DNA of 64,000 nt. Origin: Saprospiraceae bacterium (lineage in GTDB: Bacteria; Bacteroidota; Bacteroidia; Chitinophagales; Saprospiraceae). Made by a program: the position numbers and the translations under genes. The stretch is from assembly GCA_016715985.1 (NCBI GenBank), contig JADJXD010000001.1, forward strand, positions 1,674,001 to 1,738,000, written 5' to 3'. The notes under the pieces were generated by a model that did not search any database, had not been told where the DNA came from, and worked only from the letters and a program-made list of their open reading frames with translations. Below, piece by piece: positions 61,059 through 64,000 of this stretch (the first letter of the stretch is position 1; every line of letters starts with the position of its first letter).

Positions 61059-63554
61059 TTAAAAATCTTCATCAAAATCACTTGAATTCTTTCTGGGCAC
61101 TTCTCCCTCATCAACCGGTTGTTCGAAGTTTTCGTACTTACTGCAATCCGTTTCAATCAACTCTTCTTCAGGTCTCATAAATACCGAATTGTTTCCAAAT
61201 CCCAACCTGTTGTCCGCTTCCAGTTTTAGCAGAAATTTCTCGAAAAAAGGTCTTGCCATAACGGCACCCTGACCATCTCCCATAGTGTTAAATCTGATAA
61301 ATTCCTGATCTCCGCCTACCCAGGTTGCAATGACTATTTCAGGGGTAAATCCGACATACCAACCATCCTTATAGCTATTTGTCGTACCGGTTTTCCCTGC
61401 GACCTCGCTTTTGAATTTTTTTCCAGCAAATCCCTGGGCAACAAATTTCAACATATCTACAATAACAAAATTGTATGCCTTATTGATTGCACGCTTTTGT
61501 TCCGGATTGGCAGAATAAATCAAACGTCCGTTTTTATCCTCGATGCGGGTGACAAAAATGGGTTTGCTTACAATCCCATCATTAGCAAACGCAGTATAAG
61601 CCCCGGCCATATCCATTACAGAGAGCTCCGGGGTACCCAGACAAATTGATGGATAATTTTCAATTTTATCTTTATTGATGCCCAGATTCCCGACAAAATC
61701 CTTCACACTTTGCACATTTCCGATTTCCTTCATCAGATAAACGGAAATTGAGTTTTTGGATTCTTTCAGTGCCTGTCTGAGTGTAAGGTGTGCTCCCGAA
61801 TATTTTCTGTCTGCATTGGACGGACACCATTTAGATGCAAGTTTAAAGTTAGCATCGTCAGCCAAAATACAATGTTGGATGTCCTGTACTTTGTAGCATG
61901 GTGACAAAGCTTTATTGATGATAGCCGTAGAGTATAAAAATGGCTTGAATGTAGAACCCACCTGTCGGTTGGAATTCACATGGTCATACTGAAAATATTT
62001 ATGTCCGATGCCACCTACCCAAGACAGGATATTGCCGGTTTTGGGGTCTATACCTACAGAACCAATCTGCATATGCTGCAGGTGATATCTGATAGAATCC
62101 ATCGGTGTCATCTCTGCTGTCTTCTCCATTGTTTCGTTATATGCAAAGACTTTCATTTTAGTTTTGGTATTGAAAGCTGCATTAACTGCTTTTTGCATTT
62201 TGTTCCATTGGCTTTGTAATGTTTTCCATTTATCACTTTCCAGAATCTGGAAATACACATTCATTTGCTCCTGGGATATAGACTCTGATTTAAGCAATTT
62301 TTTAAGATGTCCGGGCTTGTTTTTTTCTTCAAACATTCTGAAAATATCCGTATCCTCCAGTCTTGCACCATCGATAGTTTCTACTATTTCACTGAAAATC
62401 TGAGTCATGTGAACATTTTTGATAAGTTTGTATCTCTCAGACTCTTTCATCATCTGAATCAATGCTTTATTGCGGGTATCAATTTGTTCTTTTGTGGCAT
62501 TGTATTTCACCGGATCCAGATTTTTCCATCTTAAAAAATATTTATCCTGTAAAGCCGCCATATGATCAAACATTGCCTGTTCTGCATATCGCTGAACTCT
62601 TGAGTCGATGGTTGTATAAATTTTCAACCCATCGATATACGGATTATATCTCGTACCGTCAGGTTTTCTGTACTTTTCGTCATCGAGCAATTTTTTCAAC
62701 CATTTAGTCAGTTCCATCCGAAAATAAGGCGCCAATCCATCAAAATGCACCTGACGACGGAAGTTTGACATATTGATCTCTTTGATCTTTGTGGTATAAT
62801 ACTGCTTTTCGTCCAGAAAATCATTTCTGACCATTTGCTTCAGGACTACATTCCTCCGATTGAATGAACGATCCGGAAAAAGCACCGGATTGAACATACG
62901 AGGATTTTTGAGCATACCGATCAAAATAGCGCACTCTTCTATTGATAATTGCTTTTGATCTTTTCCAAAATATGTTTTTGCTGCAGCTCCGATTCCTACT
63001 GCATCATACAAAAAGTCACTCTTATTCAGATACATGGCCAGAATTTCTTCTTTGGTGTATCGTTTTTCAAATTCAACTGCAATGACCCATTCTTTGAGTT
63101 TTTGCCATACTCTGCGTATAAAAGAACTGGACCTCTGCGTAAAAAACAGTTTGGCAAGTTGCTGCGTAATGGTACTTGCCCCTCCCTTTTTACCCATATA
63201 AAAAATAGCTCTCATTGTACCTCGTGCATCGATACCACTATGCGAAAAAAAACGCTCGTCTTCTGTTGCAATCAGCGCATTAACCAGATTTGGATTCAGA
63301 TCTGAATAATTGAGCCATTCTCTGTTAAACTTAAATATTTTACCAAATACTTGTTCATCTGAAGATATAAAATCAGACGCTATTTCGTATTTTGGATTTT
63401 CCAATTCTTCTGTGTCAGGTAATAATGTTTTTGCTATGATAAAAAACATCAGACAAACCAAAAACAAAGAAATCAGGATACCATAAAGCATCAGCTTCAG
63501 ATGTCCTCCTAAGAACTTAGTTGAAGTAGAAGAAGATTTTAGAGATTTTGACAT
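61059..63554 (-). CDS. mrcA: Penicillin-binding protein 1A, bifunctional transglycosylase/transpeptidase
   Basis: PBP1A polymerises and cross-links peptidoglycan in the periplasm from an inner-membrane anchor. The transglycosylase domain has EDERFFSHSGIDARGTMRAI and GGASTITQQLAKLFF. The transpeptidase domain has the Ser-x-x-Lys of GSTFKPFLYS, the Ser-x-Asn-type ESKNSISVYLM, and the KTGT motif in AGKTGTTNSYKDGW. The membrane helix lies near residues 20-45. Using the ATG at 63554 (MSKSLKSSS) gives 831 residues; the upstream ATG at 63587 would lie about at or before the transcription start and is less likely. Confidence 0.95.
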   Translation of the reverse strand: MSKSLKSSSTSTKFLGGHLKLMLYGILISLFLVCLMFFIIAKTLLPDTEELENPKYEIASDFISSDEQVFGKIFKFNREWLNYSDLNPNLVNALIATEDERFFSHSGIDARGTMRAIFYMGKKGGASTITQQLAKLFFTQRSSSFIRRVWQKLKEWVIAVEFEKRYTKEEILAMYLNKSDFLYDAVGIGAAAKTYFGKDQKQLSIEECAILIGMLKNPRMFNPVLFPDRSFNRRNVVLKQMVRNDFLDEKQYYTTKIKEINMSNFRRQVHFDGLAPYFRMELTKWLKKLLDDEKYRKPDGTRYNPYIDGLKIYTTIDSRVQRYAEQAMFDHMAALQDKYFLRWKNLDPVKYNATKEQIDTRNKALIQMMKESERYKLIKNVHMTQIFSEIVETIDGARLEDTDIFRMFEEKNKPGHLKKLLKSESISQEQMNVYFQILESDKWKTLQSQWNKMQKAVNAAFNTKTKMKVFAYNETMEKTAEMTPMDSIRYHLQHMQIGSVGIDPKTGNILSWVGGIGHKYFQYDHVNSNRQVGSTFKPFLYSTAIINKALSPCYKVQDIQHCILADDANFKLASKWCPSNADRKYSGAHLTLRQALKESKNSISVYLMKEIGNVQSVKDFVGNLGINKDKIENYPSICLGTPELSVMDMAGAYTAFANDGIVSKPIFVTRIEDKNGRLIYSANPEQKRAINKAYNFVIVDMLKFVAQGFAGKKFKSEVAGKTGTTNSYKDGWYVGFTPEIVIATWVGGDQEFIRFNTMGDGQGAVMARPFFEKFLLKLEADNRLGFGNNSVFMRPEEELIETDCSKYENFEQPVDEGEVPRKNSSDFDEDF

Positions 63555-63584
63555 TGCGTTTGTGTAAAGATAGTATTCAGAACG

Positions 63585-63592
63585 CAAAGATA
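63585..63592 (-). promoter_or_regulatory. Candidate -7 element (TATCTTTG) for PBP1A
   Basis: On the minus strand TATCTTTG fits TAnnTTTG and lies 30 bases before the ATG at 63554. No TTG is present at the usual upstream distance. Confidence 0.45.
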
Positions 63593-63678
63593 TTAATTGT
63601 TATGATAATATGATGATAAATAATTTGTCCACCTGTATCAAAATGTGTAGGGCACCTGAAATTTTGGCAAAAAACTCA

Positions 63679-64000
63679 TCATCCCGCCCAACCTTCTCTG
63701 TCGAGACTTCGATACTGTATAGCTTCAGCCAGATGTTCTATTTTAATTTCCGGGCTGGCGGCCAGATCTGCTGCGGTCCGGGCAACTTTCAGGATTCTGT
63801 CATAAGCTCTTGCGGAAAGTTGAAGGCGTTGCATTGCTGTTTTCAGGAGATTAACTCCTGCAGGCGTCAATTCACAGACATCACGAACCATTCTGCTGGG
63901 CATTTGCGCATTGGAAAATACACCTTTATGATCTTTAAACCGATCCTCCTGAATTTTTCGGGCTTTGATAACCCGCTGGACGATTTCCTTACTGGTTTCG
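63679..64000 (-). CDS. YifB-family Mg-chelatase-like AAA ATPase, C-terminal part
   Basis: The gene runs off the right edge of the window. The visible 107 or so residues (ending YRSLDREGWAG) include FKDHKGVFSNAQMPSRMVRD, LTPAGVNLLKTAMQRLQLSA and RAYDRILKVARTAADLAAS, the C-terminal helical domain of the YifB/ComM group. ComM is a branch-migration helicase used in natural transformation in some Proteobacteria; the role here is not known. The ATPase core lies outside the window. Confidence 0.9.
   Translation of the reverse strand, partial: ETSKEIVQRVIKARKIQEDRFKDHKGVFSNAQMPSRMVRDVCELTPAGVNLLKTAMQRLQLSARAYDRILKVARTAADLAASPEIKIEHLAEAIQYRSLDREGWAG

Overview
The window is a low-GC chromosomal segment of a member of the Bacteroidota, most likely near Saprospiraceae/Chitinophagales (inferred, not proven). 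The evidence is TAnnTTTG promoters with TTG 19-20 bp upstream, type IX secretion (T9SS) C-terminal sorting domains, a giant HYR/P-domain surface protein, MopE-type metal-binding repeats, DUF3667, DUF2490 and DUF4143 proteins, a FecI/FecR pair with a TonB-dependent receptor, and a DAHP synthase fused to chorismate mutase. No rRNA, tRNA, CRISPR or prophage was seen.

Layout. 1-2.4 kb: 3' end of fabF, overlapping rnc, and a YdjM-type membrane hydrolase. 2.7-8.1 kb: an 1806-residue secreted T9SS protein on the minus strand. 8.4-14.2 kb: DUF3667 protein, gatB, an ABC exporter and a divergent KamA-like radical SAM protein. 14.4-20.2 kb: an AAA/DUF4143 ATPase behind a phased palindrome array, then a membrane protein / winged-helix regulator pair split by an IS4-like element, then creD. 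The two transcription units flanking this regulator carry the same operator (ACTTTG-N5-CAAAGT). 20.7-29.6 kb: a LytTR regulator followed by two large surface proteins, one with DUF285 (BspA-like) arrays and one with six 147-bp tandem repeats. 30.2-37.2 kb: AI-2E-type exporter, a fasciclin protein with a stop codon in its signal peptide, two secreted proteins, palindromic intergenic repeats and tesB. 37.6-40.8 kb: a nested insertion, IS-B inside IS-A, with IS-A inside an intergenic repeat. 40.9-47.3 kb: GMC oxidoreductase with its small subunit, MORN and DUF2490 proteins, lpxK, DUF554. 47.3-51.7 kb: an aromatic amino acid operon (pheA, aminotransferase, tyrA, DAHP synthase-chorismate mutase) preceded by a previously untracked leader peptide rich in Phe/Tyr/Trp and a terminator hairpin, i.e. 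a transcription attenuator. 53.1-58.9 kb: TonB receptor, ECF sigma factor, FecR anti-sigma factor and a protein that carries the STN signalling domain separately from the receptor. 59-64 kb: a decayed small membrane gene, a serine hydrolase, PBP1A and the 3' end of a yifB/comM gene.

How the genes work together. The clearest regulatory logic lies in the attenuated aromatic operon, in the shared operators of the regulator/creD locus, and in the receptor-sigma-FecR-STN module, where the usual signalling domain of the receptor appears to be supplied in trans. Several intergenic regions are filled with degenerate simple-sequence families (TCATTCACTCAT-like and AGATCACC-like), and the mobile elements in the window are all degraded by single-base length changes, mostly in homopolymers.
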